From: Pilatotrama ljubarskyi
Lineage: Eukaryota > Basidiomycota > Agaricomycetes > Polyporales > Polyporaceae
Assembly: GCA_022385805.1 (NCBI GenBank)
Contig: MU277704.1
Coordinates: 1 to 64,000, forward strand
Direction of reading: 5' to 3'
Length of the DNA: 64,000 nucleotides
Shown here: positions 12,174 through 23,646 of the stretch, piece by piece
Layout: each line of letters begins with the position of its first letter
How positions within the stretch are numbered: the first letter of the stretch is position 1
Program-made: the position numbers and the translations under genes
The notes under the pieces: model-generated
Told to the model about the DNA's origin: nothing
Seen by the model: the letters and a program-made list of their open reading frames with translations, nothing else
Database searches by the model: none

Positions 12174-12929
12174 ATGCCGAGTACGCCTGCGACCGCACCC
12201 TCCAGCACTAACGCCACAAGCTATCGGAAAAACCCACACGACGCAGCTCCATCCTCGACCAATTCAGAGGCACACGTCAGGGTGAAGCCTATGGTGCCGA
12301 GGGCAGAGGAAGCCACGCCGACGAAGAAGGTGCGGAAGAAGAGACAGGTGAAGCCCGTAGGCCCAGGCAAGTGCATGTGGAACGGATGCGGACATGCCCT
12401 TGCCGACGGCAAGGACATCTGGGCGCATATGAAGACGCATCATAACAAAGGCAAGGACGCGCTCGTCGAAGGCAAGGCCGAGGCTACAGAGATCCCCGTC
12501 AACGGACAAGCACCGCCGAGTCCGGCCCAAGCAAGGGTCAGGAGTAGACGCGAACTGGAAGAGGGCGAGATCGTCGAATCGGAAGAAGAGGAGCTGGAGC
12601 CCGGCGAGATTCCAGATGACGAAGGCGAGGAGGGAGTTTTCTCAAACGTCGAGCAGGAGGCGGGCCCTTCGCAGTCGCTGCCGGCGTCGAACGCGCCACG
12701 CGCCGGGCCAGCGTGGGCTCAGAAGGTACGCTGCCGCTGGAACGGCTGCTCCTCCGAGATGCAGCTCGTCGCTTTGAGGCGCCACATCGAGTCGAAGCAT
12801 ATCCCGCTGCGAGGCGCATTCTGTCCGAAGGGGTGTGGGTACTGGATGAACCGGGGGGATATGCTGTCGCGGCACGTAGAGAAGTGTCAGCATATCGCGG
12901 TGCCAGTGAAGAAGGAGCCTGAGGAATAG
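12174..12929 (+). CDS. C2H2-type zinc-finger protein (second of a pair)
   Basis: A single open exon of 251 residues starts at the first ATG after a probable leader intron. A basic stretch (KKVRKKRQVK) precedes the first finger, CMWNGCGH ending HMKTHH. A long acidic linker with repeated EEGEI/EPGEI motifs follows. Two more fingers close the protein: CRWNGCSS ending HIESKH, and CPKGCGYW ending HVEKC, where Cys replaces the last His. The C-C spacing, the Trp after the first Cys and the terminal Cys mirror the gene at 10443. A nuclear nucleic-acid-binding role is inferred; pathway and targets are unknown. In-frame codons continue upstream of the ATG to the intron acceptor, so a missed short 5' exon is possible. 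Confidence 0.78.
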   Translation: MPSTPATAPSSTNATSYRKNPHDAAPSSTNSEAHVRVKPMVPRAEEATPTKKVRKKRQVKPVGPGKCMWNGCGHALADGKDIWAHMKTHHNKGKDALVEGKAEATEIPVNGQAPPSPAQARVRSRRELEEGEIVESEEEELEPGEIPDDEGEEGVFSNVEQEAGPSQSLPASNAPRAGPAWAQKVRCRWNGCSSEMQLVALRRHIESKHIPLRGAFCPKGCGYWMNRGDMLSRHVEKCQHIAVPVKKEPEE

Positions 12930-13507
12930 TAGTAGTGCACCCTGACCTCCTTCATTGCGACGCTGCGTTATATGGGGATGCAGTCTGTTGTGATTGCCAC
13001 CGTGACATCAAAGTATGATACCTCGTCTTCGTGAACTGCGATCGAATGAGCTTGACCTTTGAGGTCGAAGGAGATGTCCGTCTGCACGATCGCCACCCCG
13101 TGGCGAGCCATATATGCACGAGAATGCATCCGCCTAGTACAGGATGACTCGAAGATAAATATCTGTGGAGTCATCCTCTTCTGGTTCCTCCTAAATGAAA
13201 GGTCAGAACCATGCTCATTCATGGCACGGGTCAATCAAATGCTCCAGAATGGAATGCGGGTGTGGCCAGCACGAATGAAGTGCACATGAGCAATTCAGTT
13301 TACAACAAGGCCTCTAATCTGAGTAGTGAGTCGCGTACAGCACAGTATTAGTCGGAAGCACCGCATCGACTATGAGCGGGAAAGCTCGAAGCATAGGAGC
13401 GGAAAGACAAAACAAGATCGAAGGGCGGGATGAAGCGCAGGGGTCGATGATGAATAAATATGAACGCATAGTCCTGAGTGGCAGCAGAACCTAGCGGTCG
13501 GTCGCGC
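12930..13507. other. Intergenic 3' flanks, nothing seen
   Basis: This is the 3' flank of the zinc-finger gene (plus) and of the membrane-protein gene (minus), which converge. I see no coding or RNA gene in it. Confidence 0.5.
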
Positions 13508-14499
13508 TCAACCTGTAAGTGGTAGGAAGCTCGGCTTCTTGTCGCTCTCACTGGCGGGCGCACCTTGCCCGAGGACAAATGAGCAGATGCCCGAGCGCGC
13601 AGGGTTGACCGGGGTACCGCCGAGCGAGGACGATGGCGGAGGATGAGGAGAGAGCGGACGTTGGCCATGGAACGACAGTTGGATGGGCGTGGATGGGAAG
13701 GGATCTTCTGGGATTTTAGTGAGCACAGGCATGCTGGGCTGTGCAGGGGTGGGCGGAGTGTGCTTGAAGCTCGCGTCGTGGCTTGAAAGAGACAATGAAG
13801 AGCGGAACTGGAAGGCATGTCAGATATACCAAGGAGAGGAGCAGAGAGACTCGACGAGGCTGACCCACCTTGGTTGATGCTGCGTAGCCTTGGTGAAGTT
13901 GACGCCTGAAGTTGTACCGCCACAGGAAGAAGTAGACGACGAACCCTGCAAGGAGCAGGAACGTGCACAACTCGACCACAAGGGCGGTGAGTGGCAGACC
14001 GTGCCCGGCGAGATCCCGCCTCATCATGTCGCCGGTAGCGTCGCATCCCGTAGGAGAGGAAGCAACGAGACTTCCGGCAGGACTGGTAGGGGCTATCCTC
14101 AAAGTTAGATGCGACAGCAACGATATCCTGAAGGCATCATCCACCCACATTCTCCTCGGCCGAGGACAAGGGCTGGATCAGGGAAAGGAGACCGCGTAGC
14201 AATTGGACCGCTTGACGTCGACTCCTCTGAGCTATATTCGACGTGCAGTCGCGGAATGCCGGTCGAACGGGGCTTATCCCTACAGGCAATCGTTTGGTCA
14301 GTGTCGAACCGTTATCAGAGAGATTCACTGACGTCTCGGGTTCGGCCTTGCCGGACATAGGATTCTCACCCAAGGATGGATGAGATGATGGGATAGGCGG
14401 CACAGCTGTCGCGGATCCTTCCAACGTGGCAACTATTGGGGCAGCGAGCACTTGATAGGAGACGGCCATGATGAAGAGGAGAGCTCGATGAGCACCCAT
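13508..14499 (-). CDS. Single-pass membrane protein with signal peptide, function unknown
   Basis: The start at 14499 opens a signal-peptide-like N-terminus (MGAHRALLFIMAVSYQVLAA) and a Ser/Thr/Pro-rich outer part. A later exon (about 14127-13869) contains the membrane helix (PLTALVVELCTFLLLAGFVV) followed by basic anchor residues (WRYNFRR). It joins through an intron at 13868-13808 (GTGGGT, CTGAC branch) to a Pro/Ser-rich cytoplasmic tail (13807-13508). This order resembles fungal cell-surface proteins of the Mid2/SKG6 type, but no domain is recognised. The junctions between the first exon and the helix exon are uncertain; one likely intron starts at GTGAGA in codon 43 or so. A role in surface sensing is only a guess. 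Confidence 0.6.
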
Positions 14500-15293
14500 T
14501 TTGCCCGCCGTTGATGGGAGGTGTCGATGAGCAAGAGTGGTGTGTCACCCTGGCCATCTTCCCGAGCATATATGCGCAGATTGGAGCGAGGACGATCACC
14601 GGGCTGAAGGACCCTAGCCTGAAGTATCCGGATGTCAGCAAATAGAACTGGTGGCACGCAACCTCTTTGCAAGCACTGGCTCTAGATGCCAGGCGCTACA
14701 CCGGAAATAAGCGATCCTGGGGGTGACGCTATCGAGGCCTACCGCGGAGAGGTGTCCTTGGGCGCATAGCCGCAGTATTTTCTGTATTCGTACCCTAGAA
14801 GGATACATTAGCAGCTTGTGCGGAGTCGAACATCCAGCCAGTCTCTCCTAGGACCCGGTGGATGCGCAACTGCCGCACACGTTGACTACACCACAATCGA
14901 CAAGCAGGCTTGGCTCGTCTCGGAATCTCACAAGTCAAGAGCGCGCCTGCCCTGGCGATAGTTGAGCGAACCGGTTGTCCTCGGCAGACATGGGCGTTGT
15001 TGAGCGGCTCAGAGGATACATAACACGCCCTACTGTGCGGTATCCGTGTCCTAAAGCCTCGACCCAGTTCGCGCTTGAGCAGAAGAGCATACTCCGATAC
15101 GAGCAGCGGAGAGGTCCAGGCACGAGAAGAGGAAGCGTCGTCCGACCGGCGCGGAGATGGGCGCTGCGCGCCTAGTGGCCACGTGGGTGCTGGAGCCCGG
15201 AACGGTAAGCGAAACGCGGTTGCCTTCGTCCTCTCCGCCCTCGTCGCTTTCTCCCCCTCTCTCATCCACACCACCACCTCTCCGCACACTGCC
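14500..15293. promoter_or_regulatory. Shared upstream region of membrane protein and calcineurin A
   Basis: About 790 bases separate the divergent start codons at 14499 (minus) and 15294 (plus). The right part (15220-15290) is strongly CT-rich, as usual for fungal leaders. No specific binding site is claimed. Confidence 0.4.
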
Positions 15294-17873
15294 ATGCAGC
15301 AGCCAGAAGAGGTTGGCTACTACTCAAACGCTTACCATCAGATGCAGTCAAAACAGTCAGTACTCATCCCCAATCTCCCTCCGTCTCCGGCAAGGAACTT
15401 ACAGGAACGCCAGGCCCCCCATGTGCGTCCCTTACCTTCCCTCCTCGTCTTGCATATATCTCACCGCTTGGAACGCTCCAGATACCGCCGCCTGCCGCAC
15501 ATATCCCTCCCGATGATGACTTCTATGTTCGCGATCCCCATACTGGCCGCGATCGCCCCAATGTCGAGTACCTGAAGCGGCACTTCTTTCACGAAGGCCG
15601 AATATCACACGAGCAGGCGATGTTCATTCTTGAACAGGCCACCGACCTCATGAGTCGCGAGCCGAATCTTCTCCAGGTACCCGGCCCCGTAACAGGTCCG
15701 TTTCGCTTCTGACTATGCTCCTGCTCGCGCCTGACGCCGGGACTGCGTTCCCAGTCTGCGGAGACATCCACGGACAATATGTAGGTCTCCATTCCCTTGT
15801 ATCTTTGACCGTTTCATAACGTCTTGCAGTATGATCTCATGAAGGTATTCGAAGTCGGAGGCTCCTTCGAGGAGAACAACTACCTCTTTCTGGGCGATTA
15901 CGTCGATCGCGGCTGCTTCGGTATTGAGGTAAGCACTGATTCTCGACGGGCTTAATGGCTGGCGATTGCCGCTGCGTTCCTCTTCCGGACAAAGTATCTA
16001 GTTGGATGACCTGGTCTCCCAGTTGACGCTTCCTGGACCTGGTTTGAAGACGGAGGCAGCTGCTGACTTCGTCTCGCCCACCAGTGTTTGCTCTATCTCT
16101 ATGCGCTCAAACTATGCTACCCTAATCGACTTTTCCTGCTCCGTGGAAACCACGAATGCAGGCACTTGACCGAATACTTTACCTTCAAGCGGGAATGTAA
16201 GCGAGCGCGCATCGTCTAGGGTGCATTTATCTCAGTCGCATCCGTTTCGATGCAGGTTTACACAAGTACTCTTCCGACATCTACGACGCATGCATCAGAT
16301 CTTTCCAAGCGCTTCCTGTCACCGCCCTTGTGGATGGCAAATTTTTCTGCGTGCACGGCGGTATCTCTCCAGAGCTGGATACCCTGCAAGACCTGGAACG
16401 GGTACGTGAACACTTGCTTCCTTGCTTGTCGCCGGGATAGGGATCTTACTGGGAGCCCAGATGAACCGTTTTGAAGAGCCAGCCTCGAAAGGACTTTTGT
16501 GCGACTTGCTCTGGGCCGATCCGATCCCCAATTTCGGACACGAGGTAAAGCCACAGCTTCCGCGCAGATGCACTTTAGCCTCATTTTGTCCGTTGGTAGA
16601 CGGAACCCACATATGAGAATCCGCACGGCCTCCACCCAGGTATACCATTTGTCGACAATCACACACGAGGCTGTAGCTACTACTTCACGTCAGTTCACAA
16701 TGCCTCAGCTCACCAGTGTTATTGCTGACATGTCCGCGGATACACAGCTACGAAGCGGCTTGCAAATTCCTGGAGCGCAACCAACTGCTAGGCATATTTC
16801 GCGGCCACGAGGCACAGGACGCGGGCTACACAATGCACCGCAAGACGCCCACCAAGAAGTTCCCGTCCGTTATAACCATCTTCAGCGCCCCGAACTATCT
16901 GGACGTATACCATAATCGCGGTGCGGTGATCAAATACAAGAACAGAAACATCACTATCAGGTACGACTGCCACTTTAGGGCACCATGCTTGTGGAACGCA
17001 GCTCACGCGCGTTCGGCGTGCTCTACAGACAGTACAACGCGACATCACATCCGTACTGGCTTCCCAATTTCATGGACGCCTTCACATGGTCTTTGCCGTT
17101 CGTCGGAGAGAAGATCACGGAGATGCTCCTCGCCATCCTTGCCGTTTGCTCTGACCAGGAGCTCGAGTCGACCTCGTCGGAAGAGGATGACTCAGAGCGT
17201 GCGCTCGAGCTCGAAGACGAGGATGGCGACGATACGCGGACCGTTGCGGACATATCGCTCACGCCGAACGAGATCTCACAACGACGGCAGGAGATCAAGA
17301 ACAAGATCTTGGCCGTCGGGCGGATGCAGCGCATCTTCCAGCTTTTGCGGTGCGCGCTTTCTCTTCCCCGAGTTTGTGACCGGATACTAATAAGCCTCCG
17401 TATCATATAGAGAAGAGTCGGAGAACGCGACGGAGCTTACGCCCACGCCTGGCGCGCCCATGGGCGCGCCCACAGCCTGGCCGGGCGGGTTCCACCCGCC
17501 AGGTGCTCCCGACGCGCTCGGTGTGCAGGGCACGCAGATGCGACGCATGATCCGCACATTCAGCGACGCGCGCGCGTCCGACATCGCCAACGAGCGCATG
17601 CCGCACTTCGACTACAATGCCCCATCCTCGATCCCTCTTGTGCCCGTGCCGAGCATGCGCATTCCTGGGCTCACGCTTGCGAGCGGTGGGACGGGCCAGG
17701 CCGGGGAGGAGCCCCTGGATAACCGGAGGAACATGGAGGAGCTGATCAAACGCGCGTTGGAGGAGGAGGGGTTGGGCGATGGTGGTATGGTTGAGCGTTT
17801 GGCGGATCGGATCGCGAGGGGCAGGAGGTCGGCGAGGCCGAGGGGCTTGAAGAGGTTTGAGACGGCGCCGTGA
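15294..17873 (+). CDS. CNA1: Calcineurin A, catalytic subunit of protein phosphatase 2B
   Basis: Twelve exons join in phase to 616 residues. Exon starts: 15294, 15405, 15482, 15755, 15830, 16085, 16256, 16461, 16600, 16748, 17029, 17411. The calcium/calmodulin-dependent Ser/Thr phosphatase core is complete: [41 protein letters not shown]-equivalent GHEAQDAGY and SAPNYLD supply the metal and phosphate ligands. The calcineurin B-binding helix follows ([16 protein letters not shown]), then the calmodulin-binding segment ([20 protein letters not shown]) and an autoinhibitory-type ERMPHFDY motif in a Pro/Gly-rich tail. Family role: with calcineurin B it dephosphorylates Crz1-type factors in stress and cell-wall responses. 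Exon 2 is only 18 nt; skipping it would keep the frame. Confidence 0.97.
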
Positions 17874-18321
17874 GCGGAGGGCAGGTTGCGTGTGCTTGGA
17901 TTATGGGATGGATGTGACTTTCCTGTGTGAGGTATACCCGCCGGGTTGTTGTGCACGTGTTGTATCATCATCATGCTAGCGTCCAATGCTATTCTGGATT
18001 TGGTAGGTTGTTTTGCGTGCATACTCCGTCTCGACTGCAATCCGATACCTGCTCACGCGTAGAAAGGATGTTGGAGACTACGCAGAGGCGTGCCCGTGCT
18101 CACGATATCAGGAGAGCGAACACGACGGGCATGATAAGACAACATGTCATCACAACGTACATTCCAGCGTTCCAAGACTTCTATGTACTCTGTATTCTCT
18201 CGCGATCTTGTCAGACACCGACCCTCCCCGATGCACGCGCGCAGCTCATGCTGTACTCGGATTGCACAGATGCTGGCGTAGCTGGTGGCAACCAAACGAC
18301 TGCACAGAACGGGAGAGCGCG
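17874..18321. other. Convergent 3' flanks of calcineurin A and UBC13
   Basis: About 450 bases between two stop codons facing each other. No further coding signal is visible; the tract should contain the two poly(A) sites. Confidence 0.5.
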
Positions 18322-19196
18322 CTAGGCGTGGGCGTACTTCTCGGTCCATTCGCGGCTGACGCGCTGGGCGTCGGCCTCGTTCTCCTTGTAGTGCTTTGCG
18401 ACGTCGGTCGCGAGCGGGTCGTCGGGGTTAGGCGCGCTGAGGAGCGCTTGGATGGAGAGCAGGACGGTGCGGATTTGAAGGGCTGGGGACCACTTGTCTG
18501 AAAGAGATACTCCGAGTGAGCCAACCGATACGCATGAGGGAGCACGGATGATTGTGGAGAGTGCCGGGAAGACGGTTCCCGAGGATGATATGATTGAGGA
18601 AGCACGAGGATCCGAGGCGTACCTTTCAGGATATCCAGGCAGATACGACCGAGCTTGTCTGACGAATGTGACGTTAGCGTTTCCTGCCCCGGGAGAACGG
18701 GCGAAGGTGGCTCACCGATATTCGGGTGGTAGATCTTGGTGAGGAAACGGACCTTCGGTGGACTCATAGGGTACTCTTCCGGCAGGAATAGCTCCAGTCT
18801 AAAGACGCCATCTGTACACGAAACACGAGAGGAGATGGTTGCATGGTTAGGCAATCGGGCGGACCCTGGAGGAGTGCTGTGGACGCACTCTGGAATGGGC
18901 TGCCATCGGGTCCTTGGATCGTGACATCGAAGTATCGGAGGTTGTCATCGTGAGGCGCGGCCGTGATTCCTGGCGCGGGATCCGCTACGAGCCGTTCTGT
19001 CTCCTGCGAAGAGTGAAGCGTGGAGGTGGGCGTGGAGCAGAGGCGTATCGCGCGGAATGAGGGTGATTGGTCGTGTGGTCGAGCAGAAAGGACGCACCTT
19101 GATGATTCGCTATCCACAACGATTCCATGTTTGATTCAGTATGTGCAGAGGAAAAGATGAAGAGCCGAGAGAGGATTGTACCTTGGGAAGGGCCAT
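18322..19196 (-). CDS. UBC13: Ubiquitin-conjugating enzyme E2, Ubc13 type
   Basis: Six exons (19196-19182, 19109-19098, 19003-18889, 18811-18716, 18658-18623, 18497-18322) join in phase to 149 residues, the family length. The order matches Ubc13/UBE2N throughout: MALPKRIIKETERL start, [43 protein letters not shown] with the active-site Cys, [18 protein letters not shown] and the ending EWTEKYAHA. With a Uev partner, Ubc13 builds Lys63-linked ubiquitin chains in post-replication DNA repair and signalling. Exon 1 codes five residues and exon 2 only four (RIIK). The gene starts 281 bases from elongin C on the other strand. Confidence 0.97.
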
Positions 19197-19477
19197 GTCT
19201 GTGTCGTCGGTGGCGGTGGTCGTTGGAAGAGCTCGGGCAGAGGCGCACTCGGCTCCTCCACGCTCGTTCCGCATATGGTAATCGCTTTCGGTCCGCTGAC
19301 GCCGGCCGCCACATTGAACAAGCCTGGAGTGAGCAGAGTGGCTCCCTCTCTTGACCACTGGCACTCACCTGGCGGATTACAGGCGTGAGCGGCTCCAACG
19401 GGTGGGCAGACTTCCTTGACCTAGCATTGCGCCTCGCCGTTCCGCGACACATCACAACTGGCACGAATACCGCTATC
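19197..19477. promoter_or_regulatory. Divergent promoter of UBC13 and elongin C
   Basis: Only 281 bases lie between the start codons at 19196 (minus) and 19478 (plus), so the two genes must share or interleave promoter elements. No specific motif is claimed. Confidence 0.5.
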
Positions 19478-20162
19478 ATGCCGGAGGATTCCAACATGCG
19501 AGTACGTCTCGATGCGGCTTCCGAGGATGCTCGGCCTCCTCCGTTCAGGATCAAGTAAATCTCCCATTTCCAGGTTGAGGAGAAGGACAAGATGAACGAG
19601 TGGGTCCGTCTTACTAGCACAGACGGCTACGACTTCCTCGTCAAGCGGAAAGTCGCCATGTGCAGTGGCACTCTCAGGAACTCCCTCAGCGCAGAAAGTC
19701 GGTAGCGCCATATGCTGAATATACAGAGTCATGACTCACGCATCGCTGCGCATATAGGTAGCTTCTCAGAGGCGCTGTCGAATACATGCCACATCAATGA
19801 ACGGTAAGTGCCGGTGTCTGTCTGCGCATCCCTAGTTTTGCATCCCAGGTACGCCGCCGTCCGCGGAACACTCCCTGACAGCCCTTTGCTCGAAATTCAG
19901 GGCGGTCATTGTGGAGAAGCTGTGCGAGTACCTGTCTTACAAGTCGCTCTACGAGGGCGCAAAGAAGAATGAGGAGATCCCAGACTTCCAGGAACGCGTC
20001 TACCCTGAGATTTCCTTGGAGCTGTGAGTGCTGCGCTCGACTGCTCCCCTGAACCCTCATAACGTATCACGACCTCGTCTAGCCTTCTCGCTGCCGACTA
20101 CTATGATGGTTTGTCAATTCACGTTTCAGTGTGCCGCAGCTTACCTACATGATGCAGCATGA
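19478..20162 (+). CDS. ELC1: Elongin C (Skp1-fold ubiquitin-ligase adaptor)
   Basis: Six exons join to 115 residues: 19478-19501, 19574-19701, 19762-19803, 19901-20023, 20083-20108, 20158-20162. Family features in order are WVRLTSTDGYDFLVKR, MCSGTLRNSL, a variable loop, VEKLCEYLSYKSLY, IPDFQERVYPEISLELLLAADYYD. Elongin C binds BC-box proteins and cullins in ubiquitin ligases; in fungi it also partners elongin A. The last exon holds only five coding bases (final Ala and TGA). The junction between exons 2 and 3 has an equally in-phase alternative (donor at 19698 with acceptor ending 19757), changing one residue and adding or removing none of the core. Confidence 0.93.
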
Positions 20163-21412
20163 CCAGCCCTGCTTGAACCCTTGCCGTCTGGATTGCCCAA
20201 GTATCGGAATTCGTTGACTATCAGTGTCTTCACGTCATTCAAGGATACTGGGACAACGCCGCGGTCATCGAATGTGTCAGGCTGGTACGTCGGAGGGCAT
20301 GTAAGACTGCAAACTGCCTATCGACCTCGCGACATCTAGGGAATTCGTACTGTTTGACATAAGTAGAGAATTCGCTGCTCAAATGGATAGCACCACTTGA
20401 TTGCAGCAGTCGGTAGCGGACTCTTGCGCGCTGACAGTAGAATCGCAAACCCGCTGCTCAGCTTGGTGCGAGATAAGTCGCATCTCAAAGTTTCACGAGG
20501 AGATCTAGCCCACTGCCAGACACTGACAGGCCTTCGTTCGTGTCAAAGATGTCCCCGGAAGATAGCGCGGTGAGCTCTCTATAGCGTTACCATTGGGCAC
20601 ATCAATATCGAGCGACGTTCCCTGCTCCCTCGCCCTGAGTACGACTGCCTATCACACCGCAACGCCGGGCAGCGGCCGTATCATCGATATCCACCCAAAT
20701 GGCAGAAATAATGTTGACGTATACATGAGAGTCACCAGGTCTGCCAACAACTTAGCGCGGCTCGTCCGAGTCAATCTCAGGCTGCGCATCTATGATGATC
20801 TGACAGACTTTTACTCTGCGCCCTTCCTATTACAGCCGGTTGGTTGCTCATTACATATAGCCCCTGAGAGGGGTAGAGGGACAGCGCGAGTACATAACAG
20901 AGGTCCGTCGGCGAGTCGGTGATTTCAAAGTGTAGGTGCAAGAAAGCCTTCATGCTCAGTATGGATTCCTTCACTCCACCGTTTGTCGCGCTCAGACGTA
21001 CATCGGCCCTCATTGTCCATAGTTGTTCGAGTCATGCTGAGGATCGCTCGGCCTTCATCCGACCTATCGTCCTTCGGTGAAGCTTGTGGTTCGGTCTGTA
21101 ACTGACGACAATATTGCGGTACAACCTGGCCCACATCTGACAAATCGGCATGCAAGTTTCCGGGGTCCTTGTCCATTGTGGGCGCTTCACATCAGCTTGG
21201 TGGCACCCACAGGGACACTCACTGCTACTAGCCGTGGGAATCGAGCGCCCAAGAGTGATCGCCAGACGCACGAGAGAGAGCGCTGGCAGTTTCGCGAGCG
21301 GACTCCAACGACGGCGTATCAGCGGCGGAAAGACAACAACAAGAACAAGGGCCGTGGCCTTCGTGGGATTCTGCGATTTACTATCTCTTGACTCATTTGC
21401 TATGTTCTAGTA
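20163..21412. other. Intergenic region, no supported gene
   Basis: About 1.25 kb between the elongin C and hydrolase stop codons. Short open frames exist on both strands, but none shows family motifs or joins through consensus introns. Confidence 0.5.
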
Positions 21413-22622
21413 TCAGAGCGCCTCAGTATAGACCCTCAGAGCTACCGCAGGGTCGTCCCAGTGCACCTGCAGGATGCTGGTGAGTGAGTATCTGCCGCAG
21501 GCGACGTGGTAGTACTAAACGGCACTAACGAAGTGATTGATACCGTGGATCATCTTCAGATTGATGAGCCCTCCTCCATGGGTCTTGTCGTCCTCCTCCA
21601 TGACCCAATATGCCGGCAAGGAGCACCAAAGAGTGGCATCGCCAGTGAATGCGGCTACCTTCATCTTGGGAAGTGAGCGCCTGACACTTCGGTCGAAACA
21701 TGCTTTCTTGTAGTTTGCGCTGATCTGAGCAGCACAGAAGACCATGAAGAGCATTTCAGACCCAGACGCAGCTGGTTCGTAAATAATCTTGCTGATTTGC
21801 TCGTCGGTCATGCTGAAGATCGATGGTGCGCGGAATGTCGCAGGGACGACGTAAGTGAGCGCGTTGAGATCCCGAGTGGAGAGGTCACCGTGCTTGAAGT
21901 ATGAGGTGATCCACTGTGTCGAGAGGGGGCCGCGGTCCTCGGCCGGGATGCTGTTGTCGAGTTGGGGTGACCACCCTTTAGGGGGTATAGGTGAGCCGAT
22001 GGCTACGGTGGGGGCCTCTGTTGGCTGTCAGGACCTGCTCACGGGCCACCACAGGCGTCAGACTGGACACACCTTGAAGCAGCAAGGCGCGCATGTCTGA
22101 CTGCCACGGGAGTTTCGACGCGGCGGGAAGGGCGTCAATATTAGCCACAGCAGCCAGAGCGATGGCGCACCCAAGCGACCATCCCAAGATCGCGAATCCG
22201 CCCTTTTGGCCGTCGGAAGAGAGAGCGGGCACGTTGTTGTTCACTACGAAACGATCAACGAAATCGGCAACCTCCAGGCCTCTGGATCTGAGGAATACTG
22301 CCTTTTCGTCGTCGCTTCCGGAAGCCAGCACGGTTGTCTCCTCAGCGCTGAACGGGGTAGAGCCAGGATAATCGCGGCGATTGATACCGACGAAGCGTAT
22401 GTTGGAGGCATTTGCAAGTAGCATGACCCTCTCGAATACCACTACATGAGGAGGTTAGTGCACAAAGCTTGTAGCGCTCAATAAAGTCATCGCTCACGAC
22501 TCGTGAATGCTGTCCAAATGCACGGCAAAGATGGTCACGTAGTCATGGTCCATAGATTGGGGAACTCCGCTATCGATGTAAGAGAGCTGTGTTCCATTGT
22601 GATCGACGATGATGGACTGCAT
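21413..22622 (-). CDS. Alpha/beta hydrolase fold protein, possibly frame-disrupted
   Basis: Exons 22622-about 22498, 22441-22073, 22017-21530 and 21466-21413 give an alpha/beta hydrolase of roughly 345 residues. The nucleophile elbow is GWSLG (in FAILGWSLGCAIALA), a family INRRDYPGSTPFS segment precedes it, and the C-terminus supplies the catalytic His in INHF-VHWDDP. The last three exons join cleanly (phases 1, 0). The first junction does not: exon 1 ends in phase 2 at either GT donor, but the obvious acceptor (TAG after CTAAC) needs phase 1. An AG ten bases later would restore the frame at the cost of four residues. The usual oxyanion HG is also VHL here. Substrate unknown; it may be a decaying copy. 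Confidence 0.72.
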
Positions 22623-23646
22623 GGTATGAGCTTGGGATAATTCTGAGGAAGCGGCGAGATGCGGGAGGTACAGGTATGAGGGAGTGGTGGAAGGACAGGA
22701 GAGGTCGCATGTAACGGCCTCGTTACACGTGACTTACCGTATCCGGGTTCTTGTACTTACGCGTTACGATACGCGCCCGCTCTCTTGGACGAACCAACGC
22801 CATCCCGCCTTCCCGCCTCGCGGCGTCGGTGCTCGGGCTCCCCCTCGTCTCGTGCCTTGTATATCTCGTCCGGAATACATCGCTTTCGTCACGCATTCTC
22901 GTCCGGAGTCGGGCGCCGGCCCGTGACATCGCAGGCACTCGCTGGTGCATTTTATAGCAGCCATAGCACGCTTCTGGCTATGGGCGCAAAGATCAGGTGC
23001 AACCCGAGACACCGCCCATCCTTCTCCGGTGTCCGATTGGGCGGCGATGTCCTTGCGAATCGATACGGTGAGTGCAAGTAGGACAACAAGTCGCACGCTG
23101 CAACTCCAAGGGGTCAACTGGTCATTGTCAGGCTTAATATCGCTGTGACCGTTGGTGACTTATATATGCAGCTTTGTGGACAGCCCCGCGGTCTGAGCAC
23201 CTGAGCTTGTGGGTGCCAGCGTCCGAGGAAGGCCCCGCGTCGACGCTCGCGACCCGGACAGGGCAGCCCTGAGCACCGCCTAGTATGATACTTAGGAAAT
23301 GCAGCCGATCATAGAGGGGTCGCTGTGATCCTACCTATCAGCGGAAAAGCCCTCACGAAACGTGAGGCGTATGGCTTGAAAGGCCTTTTGTCGACCACCC
23401 AGCAGGACTAGCCTAATGTACATATACTGCTGGTTGCGATGGCCAGTGACTCCGTGCGGTGTGGTCGCGCATTGTGCTTCTTTCACAGCTGATGTGGCAA
23501 GTACATTTCTACTTAGTTGCATTGATGATACATAAGAGGGTCCATCTGAACAATATGGAGGGCTCACTGTTCGAGTACATACGACTACACGAGAGCATAT
23601 CTGGTATATCAAGATATCAGGGCCGCTGAGACGTTATGTGGACATT
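22623..23646. other. Upstream region of the hydrolase, no gene seen
   Basis: Roughly 1 kb between the hydrolase start codon and the stop codon of the RING gene. No coding frame is supported. It presumably holds the hydrolase promoter and the RING gene poly(A) site. Confidence 0.5.
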
